Assembly: GCA_964497615.1 (NCBI GenBank)
Contig: CAZCEC010000057.1
Span: 1 to 42,620, forward strand
DNA from: CAZCEC01 sp964497615
GTDB taxonomy: Bacteria; Chloroflexota; Anaerolineae; Anaerolineales; UBA6663
Reading direction: 5' to 3'
DNA: 42,620 nt
Shown here one piece after another: positions 7,613-15,441 of this stretch. Every line of letters begins with the position of its first letter. Position 1 is the stretch's first letter. Under the pieces are notes generated by a model. The model had not been told where the DNA came from. It saw nothing but the letters and a program-made list of their open reading frames with translations, and ran no database searches. The position numbers and the translations under genes are program-made.

Positions 7613-8707
7613 ATGACGAAGCGGCGCGGCTCCAACGAAGGCTCGATCTACAAGCGCAAGGACGGCCTCTGGGCCGGCCAGATCACCCTGCCGGACGGCA
7701 GACGCCTCTACAAATATGCCCGCAAGCAGAGCGAGGTCAGCGAGTGGCTCCTGGACCAGCGCCAGGCGGTGCGCGCGGCGCGCTGGACCACCGACGGCTC
7801 GATGACGGTCTCGGCCTTCCTGGAGCGCTACCTGCGCGAAGTGGTGACGCCGACCGTCCGCCAGAGCACCCTGGTGAGCTATACCCGCATCCTCCGCGCG
7901 CACATCGGCGGCGCGCTGGGCGCTGTGCGCCTGACGGATCTGACGCCCGAGATGGTCCAGCGGTTCTATGCCGACAAGCTGGCGCAGGGCCAGTCGCCGC
8001 GCTCGGTGCAGTACATGCATGCCGTGCTGCACAAGGCGCTGGATCAGGCGCTGCGCTGGGACCTGGTGACCCGGAACGTGTCCGACCTCGCCGACCCGCC
8101 CTCGGTCAAGCGCCACCTGCCCGTCGTCTGGAGCCTGGATCAGGTGCAGCGCTTTGTCGAGGCGGCCAAAGGCCACCGGCATCAGGCCCTGTTCATCCTC
8201 GCCCTGGCCTGCGGGCTGCGGCAGGGCGAGCTGCTGGGGCTTCAGATCGAGGACGTGGACCTGGCGGGCGGTTATCTGCAGATCCGGCACGTGCTGCAGG
8301 AGCTGCCGGGGCAGGGGCGCCAGTTGACGACGCCCAAGACGTACAAGTCGCGCCGGCGCATTCGTATCCCTGAGCCGGCCCTGGTCGTCCTGCGCGAACA
8401 CCTGGCGGCGCAGAAGCGGAAGTCGGGTTTCGTGTTCGTCACCGGGGTAGGCACGCCGATCGGCCCGCGCGATCTGGTGAAGGTCTTCAAGGCGGTGCTG
8501 GCGCAGGCGGGCCTGCCGGAGATCCGCTTTCACGACCTGCGGCACCTGTGCGCCACCCTGCATCTGATGGCGGGCACCAATCCCGCCGTCGTGGCGCAAA
8601 TCCTGGGCCACAGCACCGTGGTGCTGACCCTGAACACCTACTCGCACATCCTGACGCCGGTGCAGGATGAAGCGGCCGAGCGGATGGGCAAGTTGCTGGG
8701 ATCGTGA
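7613..8707 (+). CDS. Tyrosine recombinase / phage-type integrase
   Basis: 364 residues from ATG 7613, with ribosome-binding site GGGAGGCGGA at 7601-7610. The N-terminal 55 residues form the AP2-like arm-binding domain (GSIYKRKDGLWAGQITLPDG). A SAM-like core-binding domain covers about 62-155. The catalytic domain carries Arg203 (CGLRQGELLGL), Lys245 (TPKTYKSRRR), His307 and Arg310 (FHDLRH), His333 (LGHSTV) and Tyr343 (NTYSHI). All the catalytic residues are therefore present and it looks active. It would integrate or excise an element, but no attachment site, excisionase or phage gene is seen beside it. A mutilated copy lies at 12973-13226, showing that related elements have entered this region more than once. 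Confidence 0.9.
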   Translation: MTKRRGSNEGSIYKRKDGLWAGQITLPDGRRLYKYARKQSEVSEWLLDQRQAVRAARWTTDGSMTVSAFLERYLREVVTPTVRQSTLVSYTRILRAHIGGALGAVRLTDLTPEMVQRFYADKLAQGQSPRSVQYMHAVLHKALDQALRWDLVTRNVSDLADPPSVKRHLPVVWSLDQVQRFVEAAKGHRHQALFILALACGLRQGELLGLQIEDVDLAGGYLQIRHVLQELPGQGRQLTTPKTYKSRRRIRIPEPALVVLREHLAAQKRKSGFVFVTGVGTPIGPRDLVKVFKAVLAQAGLPEIRFHDLRHLCATLHLMAGTNPAVVAQILGHSTVVLTLNTYSHILTPVQDEAAERMGKLLGS

Positions 8708-8850
8708 GACCTGGTTCTGAGTAGGAGCCCCGCGGCGCAGAGATAGGCGTCACCGCTGTGAGCGCCGATTCTGACCGGTGGACTATGATCGACAACCGGC
8801 ACGCCCGGTTCAGCGAAACCGCGAACCAGGATCGCGTCCGGCAGCTCCAG

Positions 8851-9191
8851 TCAAGGCAGCAGGCCTCGCTCGTATTCGATCGCGGCACCATAGCCGTCGC
8901 CCAGCTGCTCTCGCGTATTGATCTGCGACCGCGCTGGATGGGGCTCGCCCGCGAACGACCCGATGTGCTTGCGTTCGTGATCGCCCATCCGGCTGCGGGC
9001 GTTGGGCCGGCGGCAGAAGCAGTCTAGCACCTGCGGCGCCTCCAGTTCCCGAGGCGCGATGTCGCCGATGGCAATGATCTCGTCTTCAGTGGACAGGCTC
9101 GCCACGTTCAGCAGACCCTACCTGAGCCTGCCGACGGGTCACGCAGTTCGGCGTGGCAGCCGTGGCTGTCTCCGACGATCAACTGTCTCAC
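8851..9191 (-). pseudogene. PPP-type metallophosphatase remnant
   Basis: From GTG 9191, with GGAGG just upstream, the frame reads VRQLIVGDSHGCHAELRD, recalling the GDVHG motif of serine/threonine phosphatase-like metallophosphoesterases. After a frameshift near 9115-9125 it resumes as LLNVASLSTEDEIIAIGDI, then PNARSRMGDHERKHIGSFAG (family GNHE) and ARSQINTREQLGD. The sequence stops where the family normally continues for another hundred or more residues. Metal ligands are damaged: GDSHG for GDVHG, GDIAPRE for GDIVDRG and GDHE for GNHE. It is certainly non-functional and lies 18 bases downstream of the ATPase gene on the same strand. Confidence 0.6.
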
Positions 9192-9209
9192 GCGCGCCTC
9201 CTTTTTGTT

Positions 9210-10694
9210 TCAGGCCCACGCCGCCAGGTTATCATCCACCTGTTTCAAATCCAACAGGTCGACCCCATCCAGCGGTGGTATGCCAGCCAGAACTTGTCCC
9301 GCCGGCGACTGAGCAAAACTCCGGGCGGCGGCCGGCCAGCCGGCGCGCGCGAACCCAAGCAGCCGCACCCGCCAGCGGCCCTCTGGGGGGATAAACGCCG
9401 CCGCCTGAGTAACCAGTTTTTCCAGCACATCGCGGTCCGCCGGATGGCGCCCCCATTGGCATTCCCCCAGTACTAATGTCCGCTCCATGCGGTTGATCCC
9501 GACCACTTCCACCTGCGCGTTGCGCGTCCAGGCGCTGTCGACTTGATCCGGCACGATCTGGCCTGCGCCAGATCGCGGCAATCGCCCGCGCGCACCGGCC
9601 AGCACCAGCCAGTCGCGGCAGAGTTCTTCCCAGGTGTGGGCGCCGATGAAGTCGATCAGGTGGCGCTTGAGCTCGGCCAGGGTCTGCTCCTGGACGCCCA
9701 GCGCCAGCTGGGCCTGCCGCTCCGACAGGAACCGAAAATAGAACCGCAGAAACGGGTCCGTAATATAGTGGCGTCCCAGGCGTGATCCGGCGGCGGCGGT
9801 GACCGGAACCCGCCGCTCGACATAGCCCGTGGCGATGAGGGTCCTGAGGTACATTGAGATGTGGCGCTCGTTGAGGCCGGCTCGGTCGCCGATTGGTTTG
9901 GGTGTCCGATAGCCGTGCGCGATGGCGCGCAGGATGGCGACGTAGTTGTGGATGGCGGAGACGAAGTCCTGCAGGAGCAGCCGGGGCTCGTCCATCAGCA
10001 GGCTGCTGCGCCCCAGCAGCTGGCGGCGGATGTTCGCGTCCAGGCGAATTCTGGGATCAAACATCTCCCAGCAACCCGGCACGCCCCCGAGCATCCCATA
10101 CACCGCCACCCGTTCATCCGTGCGATAGCCGGTAAAGTAAGCCCGGGTGGCTGCAAAGGGCAGGGGGGCCAGCCGCAGCCGGGCGGTGGCGCGGACGTAC
10201 AGCGGCGCCTGGTAGGCCAGCACTTCGCGCTGCAGCATGCCAATGTGTGACCCGGAAACGATCAGGAAGAGCTGCGCGGACTTGAGGGCATGATCCCAGG
10301 CATTCCGCAGGATGCCGGCGATGGCGGGCTCGCCAGCCAGTAAATAGGTAAACTCGTCCAGCACGACCGCCAGCGGCTCTGTCTGTGCCAGGCGGGCCAC
10401 CTGCTGCAGAGCCTGGCCCCAGTTGGCATAGGTAAAGGCTTCGGGCGCCGGCTGGCGGTTCTCAAAGGCGTAAAGCGCCTGCGAAAACGAGCGCAGTTGC
10501 TCCACGGCGGACGTCGGGTCCGCCACCCAATACAGCCCGCGCACGCCCGACGTTTCCAGCCAGTGCGTGACCAGCCGCGTCTTGCCCACGCGCCTGCGGC
10601 CATACAGGATGAGCAGGCGGGCGCCCGCAGTATCCCACTCTTCCTGCAACAGCCGCAGTTCGGGTTCACGGCCAACGAAGGCAGTCGGTGCCAC
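9210..10694 (-). CDS. Archaeal-type AAA ATPase (ATPase_2 / DUF234)
   Basis: 494 residues from GTG 10694. Walker A YGRRRVGKT is at about residues 31-39 and Walker B LAVVLDEF at about 108-115, with a sensor strand LFLIVSGSH near 142-150. Next comes a winged-helix segment (AGLNERHISMYLRTLIATGY) and the C-terminal DUF234-like nuclease-fold domain (WEELCRDWLV, EVVGINRMERTLVLGECQWG). The family is common in archaea and in Chloroflexota-type genomes, often next to mobile elements. Its function is unproven, with suggested roles in DNA transactions or TA-like regulation. The GECQWG segment preserves the E and K/Q pattern of the restriction-endonuclease-like fold. It has its own upstream inverted repeat (10712-10740), suggesting autoregulation. 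Confidence 0.85.
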   Translation of the reverse strand: MAPTAFVGREPELRLLQEEWDTAGARLLILYGRRRVGKTRLVTHWLETSGVRGLYWVADPTSAVEQLRSFSQALYAFENRQPAPEAFTYANWGQALQQVARLAQTEPLAVVLDEFTYLLAGEPAIAGILRNAWDHALKSAQLFLIVSGSHIGMLQREVLAYQAPLYVRATARLRLAPLPFAATRAYFTGYRTDERVAVYGMLGGVPGCWEMFDPRIRLDANIRRQLLGRSSLLMDEPRLLLQDFVSAIHNYVAILRAIAHGYRTPKPIGDRAGLNERHISMYLRTLIATGYVERRVPVTAAAGSRLGRHYITDPFLRFYFRFLSERQAQLALGVQEQTLAELKRHLIDFIGAHTWEELCRDWLVLAGARGRLPRSGAGQIVPDQVDSAWTRNAQVEVVGINRMERTLVLGECQWGRHPADRDVLEKLVTQAAAFIPPEGRWRVRLLGFARAGWPAAARSFAQSPAGQVLAGIPPLDGVDLLDLKQVDDNLAAWA

Positions 10695-10711
10695 GTCCGA
10701 TCTCCGTTTGC

Positions 10712-10740
10712 GTAATCTCGATTAGTACAATGTAGATTAC
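10712..10740. promoter_or_regulatory. Inverted repeat upstream of the ATPase gene
   Basis: GTAATCT (10712-10718) and AGATTAC (10734-10740) are exact inverted arms separated by 15 bases, in an AT-rich patch 18 bases before the GTG start of the minus-strand ATPase. A TACTAA-like -10 lies between the arms on that strand. This is a plausible operator. Confidence 0.5.
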
Positions 10741-10894
10741 ACAAAACGTGGCAAGGTCGCCTTCGGGGCCGATATTGCATGGCTGAGCCAGCCGCCCGGG
10801 CCGTCGGGCTGGCGACCGTCGACTGGCAGGCCGTAACCGTCCAGGCTGTTCTTGATGGACTGTTTGTAGGGCAGACTCGCTCACAGCCTTGCTC

Positions 10895-10990
10895 AAGTAG
10901 AACTGATCCTTACTCAGCCGACGGGCCAACTGCGCCAGGCGTGTGGACTTACCCGCAAGCCGGAGATGATGTTGGATGCCTCGGAGGTTG
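10895..10990 (-). pseudogene. Fragment of a DUF4143 ATPase (P-loop region)
   Basis: About 80 bases closely match the P-loop segment of the intact DUF4143 gene (15205-15290): on the minus strand the copy gives IISGLR, then LAQLARRLSKDQFYL in a shifted frame, against IISGLRRVGKSTLL and LAQLAHRLGEDQFYYL. The GKS of Walker A is deleted in the copy. No other part of the gene is recognisable nearby, so this is a small remnant. Confidence 0.65.
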
Positions 10991-11077
10991 AGTTTGTGGT
11001 ACAGCTGGCCCCGCTGCAGCCGTCGCGGTGGAAAGCGTGCGCCCCGTTGATGCGCAACGAGCGATGACCCAGGAGCG

Positions 11078-11719
11078 CTTACGCGCCGCCCGCAGACGGG
11101 CGAGCCGTTGACCGATCCCTATCTGGGTCTGCTGCCGGCCAACGCCAAAAGCGGCCGGGGCCAGGGCTACGTAAGCTTCAAGGTTAAGTCTGCGGCCGCG
11201 CTGCCGGGCGGCACGCAGATCGCCAACCAGGCCAGCATCGTGTTCGACTTCAACGCGCCGATCGTGACCAACGCGACGCTGAACACCCTGGACGGGGTGG
11301 CGCCTGCCAGCACAGTCGCGGCTCTGCCCGCCGAAAGCCCGGCGAGCTTCCTGATGCAGTGGTCGCGCAGCGATGGCGCAGGCTCCGGCATCGCCGGGTA
11401 CGACGTGTACGTGTCGCTGGAACTCGGCCCGTTCTCGCTGTGGCAGACGGGCACGACGCTGACGGAAACGCTCTACGCGGCCCAGCCGGGGCCCACCTGC
11501 GGCTTTTACAGCGTGGCGACCGACTCGGTACACAACCGCCAGCCCGCGCCCGGGACGGCGCAAGCCACGACGCCGAGACGGCCAGGCTGGACTGGCCTGG
11601 TGGCCGGCGCGGCTGCGGCCAACACAGCCCCCGCCGGCGCCCGGGGCAGGCGCGTGAGCCACGGGTGTCGTCCGCTTGCTGGCCCGTCGAGCCGAGGTGT
11701 GATGCGGGTGCCCGCCTGA
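11078..11719 (+). pseudogene. C-terminal fragment of a large surface protein
   Basis: The readable protein begins PQTGEPLTDPYLGLLPANAK and continues with GGTQIANQASIVFDFNAPIV, NTLDGVAPAS and a fibronectin-III-like module (FLMQWSRSDGAGSGIAGYDV ... GPTCGFYSVATDSVHN). This combination is the usual end of very long extracellular repeat proteins. The start and nearly all of the protein are missing, since the sequence upstream to 10990 belongs to another remnant. The last 45 or so residues look unrelated to the family. There is no promoter or ribosome-binding site. Confidence 0.6.
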
Positions 11720-11744
11720 CCTGGCGCTCAAATGGATCCCGACC

Positions 11745-12108
11745 ATGCCTGTACTCGCCTACCCTCCCGCCCTCGGCCAGTTGCTTCGCCTCGGCCCTCC
11801 AGATGACACGCTGGCGTGGAGCGACTACGCCGCTCTGGGCAGTGGCCTGCCCGCGCGGGCCGTGGGCGCGCGGCGCGTGCATCGGCGTCCTGCGCTAGGC
11901 CCTGGCGCGCCACGCGACCGAAGCCGCGGGCTGCAACGGCTTCGTCACCAGCTTTCTGGTCGATCTCAGACCGGTCGAAGCGGCGGGCGACATCGCGCGC
12001 GCCTTCGCGGTCCTGCGGTGGATGAGCATTTCCTGGGCGCCTGGGAGGCCATGCCATAGTACCTGGCATCCAGGCCAAACGCAAACGGCACCGCAAGTTA
12101 GGAGTTGA
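11745..12108 (+). pseudogene. Shrunken, frameshifted DUF1186-like gene
   Basis: The start reads MPVLAYPPALGQLLRLGPPD and then LAWSDYAALGSGLPARA, matching the beginning of the intact protein at 3735-4595 (YAPPLVQLLTLGD...WPDYLALGLGARHI). It then jumps to CNGFVTSFLVDLRPVEAAGD, matching FNGFVISFLLELKAVESSDV about 110 residues further on. It finally reaches QAKRKRHRK, the shared basic tail, in a third frame. A large internal deletion and at least two frame changes are needed to explain it. Confidence 0.7.
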
Positions 12109-12136
12109 CATCTTTTAAGATATCTTATAAGATATC
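12105..12136 (+). promoter_or_regulatory. TA operon promoter with overlapping palindromic operators
   Basis: TTGACA at 12105-12110 is followed after 17 bases by TAAGAT at 12128-12133, close to consensus. The spacer contains the palindrome AAGATATCTT (12117-12126), and the half-word AAGATATC returns at 12129-12136 over the -10 box, a 12-base repeat spacing. This is the expected layout for autorepression by the ribbon-helix-helix antitoxin encoded just downstream. Confidence 0.75.
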
Positions 12137-12154
12137 AACTATAGGAGCCATTCG

Positions 12155-12553
12155 ATGCCTCGTTATCCACTGAGCTTACCTCAACAACTAAAGCAGCAGG
12201 CTGAGCTAATCGCTCGCCAACAGGGCGTTTCGCTCAATCAGTTCATTCTGTGGGCCGTTGCCGAGAAGGTGGGATCGCTGGCGGAGGGGTTCAGCGACGC
12301 CAACTTTCCTGGGATCACGTATCGCCCGGGGCCTGATGGCCAACCGATCCCCACAGTGCAGGGGACCAGCCTGCGGGTTCGGACCCTGGTAGTCTGCCAT
12401 CACGACTGGGGCCTGGACCCGGCTGAGATCGCGCATGACTATGACCTTCCGGAGGTGCGGGTGAGGGAAGCTTTGGCATTCTACGCCGCTCACCGGTCTG
12501 AGATTGATGCCAGCCTGAACGCCGACCGGCAGCTCGAAGAAGCGCATGGCTAG
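12155..12553 (+). CDS. RHH-DUF433 antitoxin
   Basis: 132 residues. Residues 1-45 form an Arc/HicB-like ribbon-helix-helix: MPRYPLSLPQQLKQQAELIA, then ISLNQF-like VSLNQFILWAVAEKV. The second half is DUF433 (LRVRTLVVCHHDWGLDPAEI, PEVRVREALAFYAAHRSEID). DUF433 proteins are predicted antitoxins of DUF5615 PIN-like toxins; here the DNA-binding part is fused in one chain. The ATG follows a weak AGGAG at about 12143-12147. The stop overlaps the toxin start by 8 bases, which couples translation. The AT-rich promoter with palindromes immediately upstream suggests autoregulation. A second, broken copy lies at 2961-3455. Confidence 0.85.
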   Translation: MPRYPLSLPQQLKQQAELIARQQGVSLNQFILWAVAEKVGSLAEGFSDANFPGITYRPGPDGQPIPTVQGTSLRVRTLVVCHHDWGLDPAEIAHDYDLPEVRVREALAFYAAHRSEIDASLNADRQLEEAHG

Positions 12554-12899
12554 GCCGCGCTTGCACTTGGATGCGGACACCTCTAGCCGGTCCTTGCATG
12601 CGGCGTTGTTGAAGCGGGGCCATGACGTCACCCGCACCCCCAACCCATGGGTTACCTTTGCCTCCACCGATGAGCAGCAACTGCTGGGCGCCACGGCCAA
12701 CAGCCGGATTGTCTTCACCTACAACGTCAAGCACTATGTTGGCTTGGTGCGACAATACCCAGACCACGGTGGTGTTGTCCTGGCGGCCCAGCGTGGCTGG
12801 ACGCAAGGAGCCCTGCTGGAGGCGCTTGATCGAATGCTCACGACCACTGAGGCGGATGATTGGCGGGGCCAGGTGCGGTGGCTCAATGACTGGCGGTAA
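12546..12899 (+). CDS. DUF5615 PIN-like toxin, active-site Asp replaced
   Basis: 117 residues: MARPRLHLDADTSSRSLHAA, then RGHDVTRTPNPWV, TDEQQLLGAT and IVFTYNVKHYVGLVRQYPDH. The fold is PIN-like and the partner is the DUF433 antitoxin in front, overlapping by 8 bases. In this family the strand after the acidic helix normally reads T.N..D[FY]. The neighbouring copy at 3331 has TFNVQDY, but here it is TYNVKHY, so the conserved Asp at about residue 63 is His. Asp9 and Asp11 near the start and Asp42-Glu43 remain. The protein may therefore be weak or inactive as a nuclease while still acting as corepressor. Family assignment is firm; loss of activity is inferred. Confidence 0.8.
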   Translation: MARPRLHLDADTSSRSLHAALLKRGHDVTRTPNPWVTFASTDEQQLLGATANSRIVFTYNVKHYVGLVRQYPDHGGVVLAAQRGWTQGALLEALDRMLTTTEADDWRGQVRWLNDWR

Positions 12900-12972
12900 A
12901 CGCGGCGAATGAACGCCGGTGGTGTCAGGCAGGTCACGCCTGGCGAAACGGCTCGCTAATCACGCAGGCTCG

Positions 12973-13226
12973 CTCCATCAGCGCAAGGTTGGCGCTGGTC
13001 ACCTAGCTGGACGGCAAGGTCTGATACCGATTCGGCCGTCCGGCTGGCCGTCAAGGACTGGCGGCTCATGCAGTGCCAGGCCCTCCGGGCCACCCGCTGG
13101 ACCACCGGCGGCGCCCTTACCGTCTCCGCTCTTCTTGTGCGCGACCTGCGCGAAGTGGTCACACCCACCGTCCGCAATAGCACGGAGTTGGCGGGGCAGG
13201 GGCGCCAATTAACGACTCCTGCCTGA
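12973..13226 (+). pseudogene. Deleted copy of the tyrosine integrase
   Basis: The segment matches the integrase at 7613-8707 in two blocks. The first resembles codons 14-87 (HQRKVGAGHLAG, then ALRATRWTTGGALTVSALLV and RDLREVVTPTVRNST). It is fused directly to the block around LAGQGRQLTTPA, which corresponds to residues 229-242, after which a stop occurs. About 140 residues between the blocks are missing, and the catalytic domain is absent. Several frame changes exist in the first block. It marks an earlier integration event by a related element. Confidence 0.75.
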
Positions 13227-13276
13227 AGATGGAGCCGCCAGGCTTCGCCCAGTCGTGCGCTTTCAGGACCAGTCTG

Positions 13277-13402
13277 TCAACGACATTTAGATATGTGCAC
13301 GGCGGGGGTGATGTGGACGGTTTCCTGCCGTTCGCCCAGGAGTGGCAGCCGGTCAATCTTCGCCAGGGCGATGAGCGGACCCGTATTCGAGACCATGCTC
13401 AT
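13277..13402 (-). pseudogene. DUF3368 PIN-like toxin, N-terminal stub
   Basis: From ATG 13402 the frame encodes MSMVSNTGPLIALAKIDRLP, then LLGERQETVHITPAVH, and stops at 13277 after 41 residues. VSNTGPLIALAKI is the characteristic start of DUF3368 toxins, the usual partners of UPF0175 antitoxins. The start overlaps the stop of the UPF0175 gene (ATGA), as in intact operons of this type. The rest of the toxin is missing and the following DNA belongs to the integrase remnant. Confidence 0.65.
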
Positions 13403-13675
13403 CGGCGAGCCTGGCGCGCCAGCTGAGCGTCAGCGCGCAGCTCATGCTCCAGTTTCTCGGGCGGGGCGTTGTAGGTGGGAACGTGATATCGGCCGCACAT
13501 CTCCAGGAACTCAACCCGAGACAGCCCGGCCAGTTCGGCCGCCTTGCCGGAGGAAAGCTTGCCCAGTTCGAACATCTTGAGGGCCGCCATCAGCCGGATT
13601 TGCGCTGACAGCCTCGGGTGTGAGCTGGACCGCGGACCCCAAGTCGTCTGGATACGGTATTGACAGCGATTTCAT
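13399..13675 (-). pseudogene. UPF0175 antitoxin with one-base frameshift
   Basis: The start ATG 13675 gives MKSLSIPYPDDLGSAVQLTP. About 20 codons in, near 13618, the frame shifts and the expected continuation AQIRLMAALKMFELGKLSSG, KAAELAGLSRVEFLEMCGRY is read in the next frame to the stop at 13399. The FELGKLSSGKAAELAGLSRVEF block is the hallmark of UPF0175. The stop overlaps the start of the DUF3368 stub. Unless the shift is a sequence error, the antitoxin cannot be made whole. Confidence 0.7.
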
Positions 13676-13732
13676 GCTAGCCCTATCCTTACGGTCTCTG
13701 GCGTTCGTTCGGGAACCAGCGCTTGACATCGT

Positions 13733-13747
13733 CAGTGTAACACACTG
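13733..13747. promoter_or_regulatory. Small inverted repeat upstream of UPF0175
   Basis: CAGTGT (13733-13738), three bases, then ACACTG (13742-13747). It lies about 60 bases upstream of the UPF0175 start and may be a leftover operator. The arms are short, so chance is possible. Confidence 0.3.
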
Positions 13748-14112
13748 GCCCGAGGGAGAATACGCACGTGAACGCCCCGGGCGCCACTGCCGCGCCTGGT
13801 CGCCCGCCGCTCCAAGCGTGACGGCTTCTTCACAGCTGCGTCACTCTGCCGCCCGATGCATGCTGAAGCCCTCCGCGAGTGCCAGCCGCCACCTGGTTCT
13901 GGGCGCGTAGCATCATTGCAGACTGCGGGTGAAATTGGACCGGTGACCATGAATCACGGTTCCAATTGCCGTTGAGGGTTCCTTGGATTGTGGGGCCCAG
14001 TTCTGCGCGGGTGAGCCGCGGCGCAGGCAAGGCGTGTGGCTCGGATTCTGGCGCGGTGCGTCGCCGTGCGTGGAGTGGCCAGGCCGATCAAGCCATCAGT
14101 CCGAGAGCCGGT
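13748..14112. other. Non-coding stretch
   Basis: I see no gene, RNA or repeat here that I can support. Open frames on both strands lack family resemblance. It separates the UPF0175 remnant from the end of the DUF4143 ATPase gene. Confidence 0.4.
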
Positions 14113-15441
14113 TCAATGCCGTGGCTGCGCAACCTGTTCTTGACCCGATCCAGCGGGCGACAGCAGCCACTCCGCCGTCGAGCGGGTCTCAATGGTGCCG
14201 GCCGGCACCGTTGTGGGTTCGGCGTTTGTGCTGGTCAGCAGCAAGCCACGCTTGATCCCCATGACCTGCATCGCCTCATTCATGGCGCGCAGCTCACGCT
14301 CGCGCGTCGCGGGCTGGTCCACCGAGGCCGCCACCAGGATCAGTTGCTTCTCCTCCGGCAGGTGGAAATCCACTTCTGGGCCATTGGGCGCGGCCCAATA
14401 GAAGAGCTCGGCGGTGCGGCGCCGCAGCGCCAGATAGACCGCATTCTCCAACAGGTGACCCGTGTTCGGCGAGGACGTGTACCCCACCGCCTGGGCCAGG
14501 CCGGTGTCAATGGGATATACCTTTTTGGGCGCGATCTGCTGGCGCTTGACCGAGTGGTCGTGGACGTTGAGGGTGAAGAGCAGCCAGCTGTCTGCCAGGT
14601 ATTCGACGTAGTGCTTAACCGTGTTGACACTGCCCAACTGCAACTGCGCTTTGAGCTTATTGTAGGAGATCAGCTGGGCCGGATTGCTCAGCAGGTAGAA
14701 AGCTAGCTCCTTTAGCGCGCGCACGGCCTCCAACCGGTAGCGGGTGGCGATGTCGCGGTAGAGCACGTCCTCATACAGGGCGCGCCCAAGGTCGAGTTCG
14801 GGATACTTCAAAGGCTCCGGCAGGCCGCCCTGGCGCAGATAATCTCCGAGCAGCGCCTGCAGCCGTCCGGCATCGGCCGTTGTGCGCTGAGTGGGGGGCG
14901 GCAGCTCAGTACCGCGCCAGCGGCGATACTCGTCAAACGAAAAAGGGAATAGTTCCACCGGCACATAGCGGCCGGTCAGGCGCGTACCCAGTTCCCGGCT
15001 GAGCAGCGAGGCATTGGAGCCGGTGATGTAGAACTTGTGCCCCAAGTCCATGTAGCGACGTACAAAACGCTCCCAGCCAGGAATATTCTGGATCTCGTCT
15101 ACGATGAAGATGCGCCGTTCCCCATACAGTTCGACCAGATGGCGGTAGAGCAATGTCGCGTCGTCGGCCTCGAAGCCCAGGAAGCGGTCGTCTTCGAAGT
15201 TGAGATAGTAGAACTGATCCTCACCCAGCCGATGGGCCAACTGCGCCAGGAGCGTGGACTTACCGACCCGCCGCAAGCCGGAGATGATAACGGCGTGCGG
15301 GACCGGCGAGGCCCGCTCGACCTGGGCCAACGCCTCCCGCTGAAGGCCGGTCTCCCGCTGCCAGAAGGCTTGCTGCTGCTCCACGAGCATCGCCCTAAGC
15401 AGGTCGGGCGGCCACTTGGCACGCCAAAGGTTTTCACTCAC
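14113..15441 (-). CDS. AAA ATPase with DUF4143 C-terminal domain
   Basis: 442 residues from GTG 15441. Walker A SGLRRVGKST is at about residues 54-63, Walker B RIFIVDEIQ at about 110-118 and sensor FYITGSNASLL at about 137-147. A winged-helix-like region follows (YNKLKAQLQLGSVNTVKHYV, EYLADSWLLFTLNVHDHS). The DUF4143 domain closes with ENAVYLALRRR, ELFYWAAPNGPEVDFHL and EKQLILVAAS, where E..D and E.K-like residues give the restriction-endonuclease-like fold. The biological role of this widespread family is not established. The promoter shows twin operators and a leaderless start (15432-15481), pointing to tight, probably self-imposed control. A fragment of a second copy lies at 10895-10990. 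Confidence 0.85.
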   Translation of the reverse strand: MSENLWRAKWPPDLLRAMLVEQQQAFWQRETGLQREALAQVERASPVPHAVIISGLRRVGKSTLLAQLAHRLGEDQFYYLNFEDDRFLGFEADDATLLYRHLVELYGERRIFIVDEIQNIPGWERFVRRYMDLGHKFYITGSNASLLSRELGTRLTGRYVPVELFPFSFDEYRRWRGTELPPPTQRTTADAGRLQALLGDYLRQGGLPEPLKYPELDLGRALYEDVLYRDIATRYRLEAVRALKELAFYLLSNPAQLISYNKLKAQLQLGSVNTVKHYVEYLADSWLLFTLNVHDHSVKRQQIAPKKVYPIDTGLAQAVGYTSSPNTGHLLENAVYLALRRRTAELFYWAAPNGPEVDFHLPEEKQLILVAASVDQPATRERELRAMNEAMQVMGIKRGLLLTSTNAEPTTVPAGTIETRSTAEWLLSPAGSGQEQVAQPRH

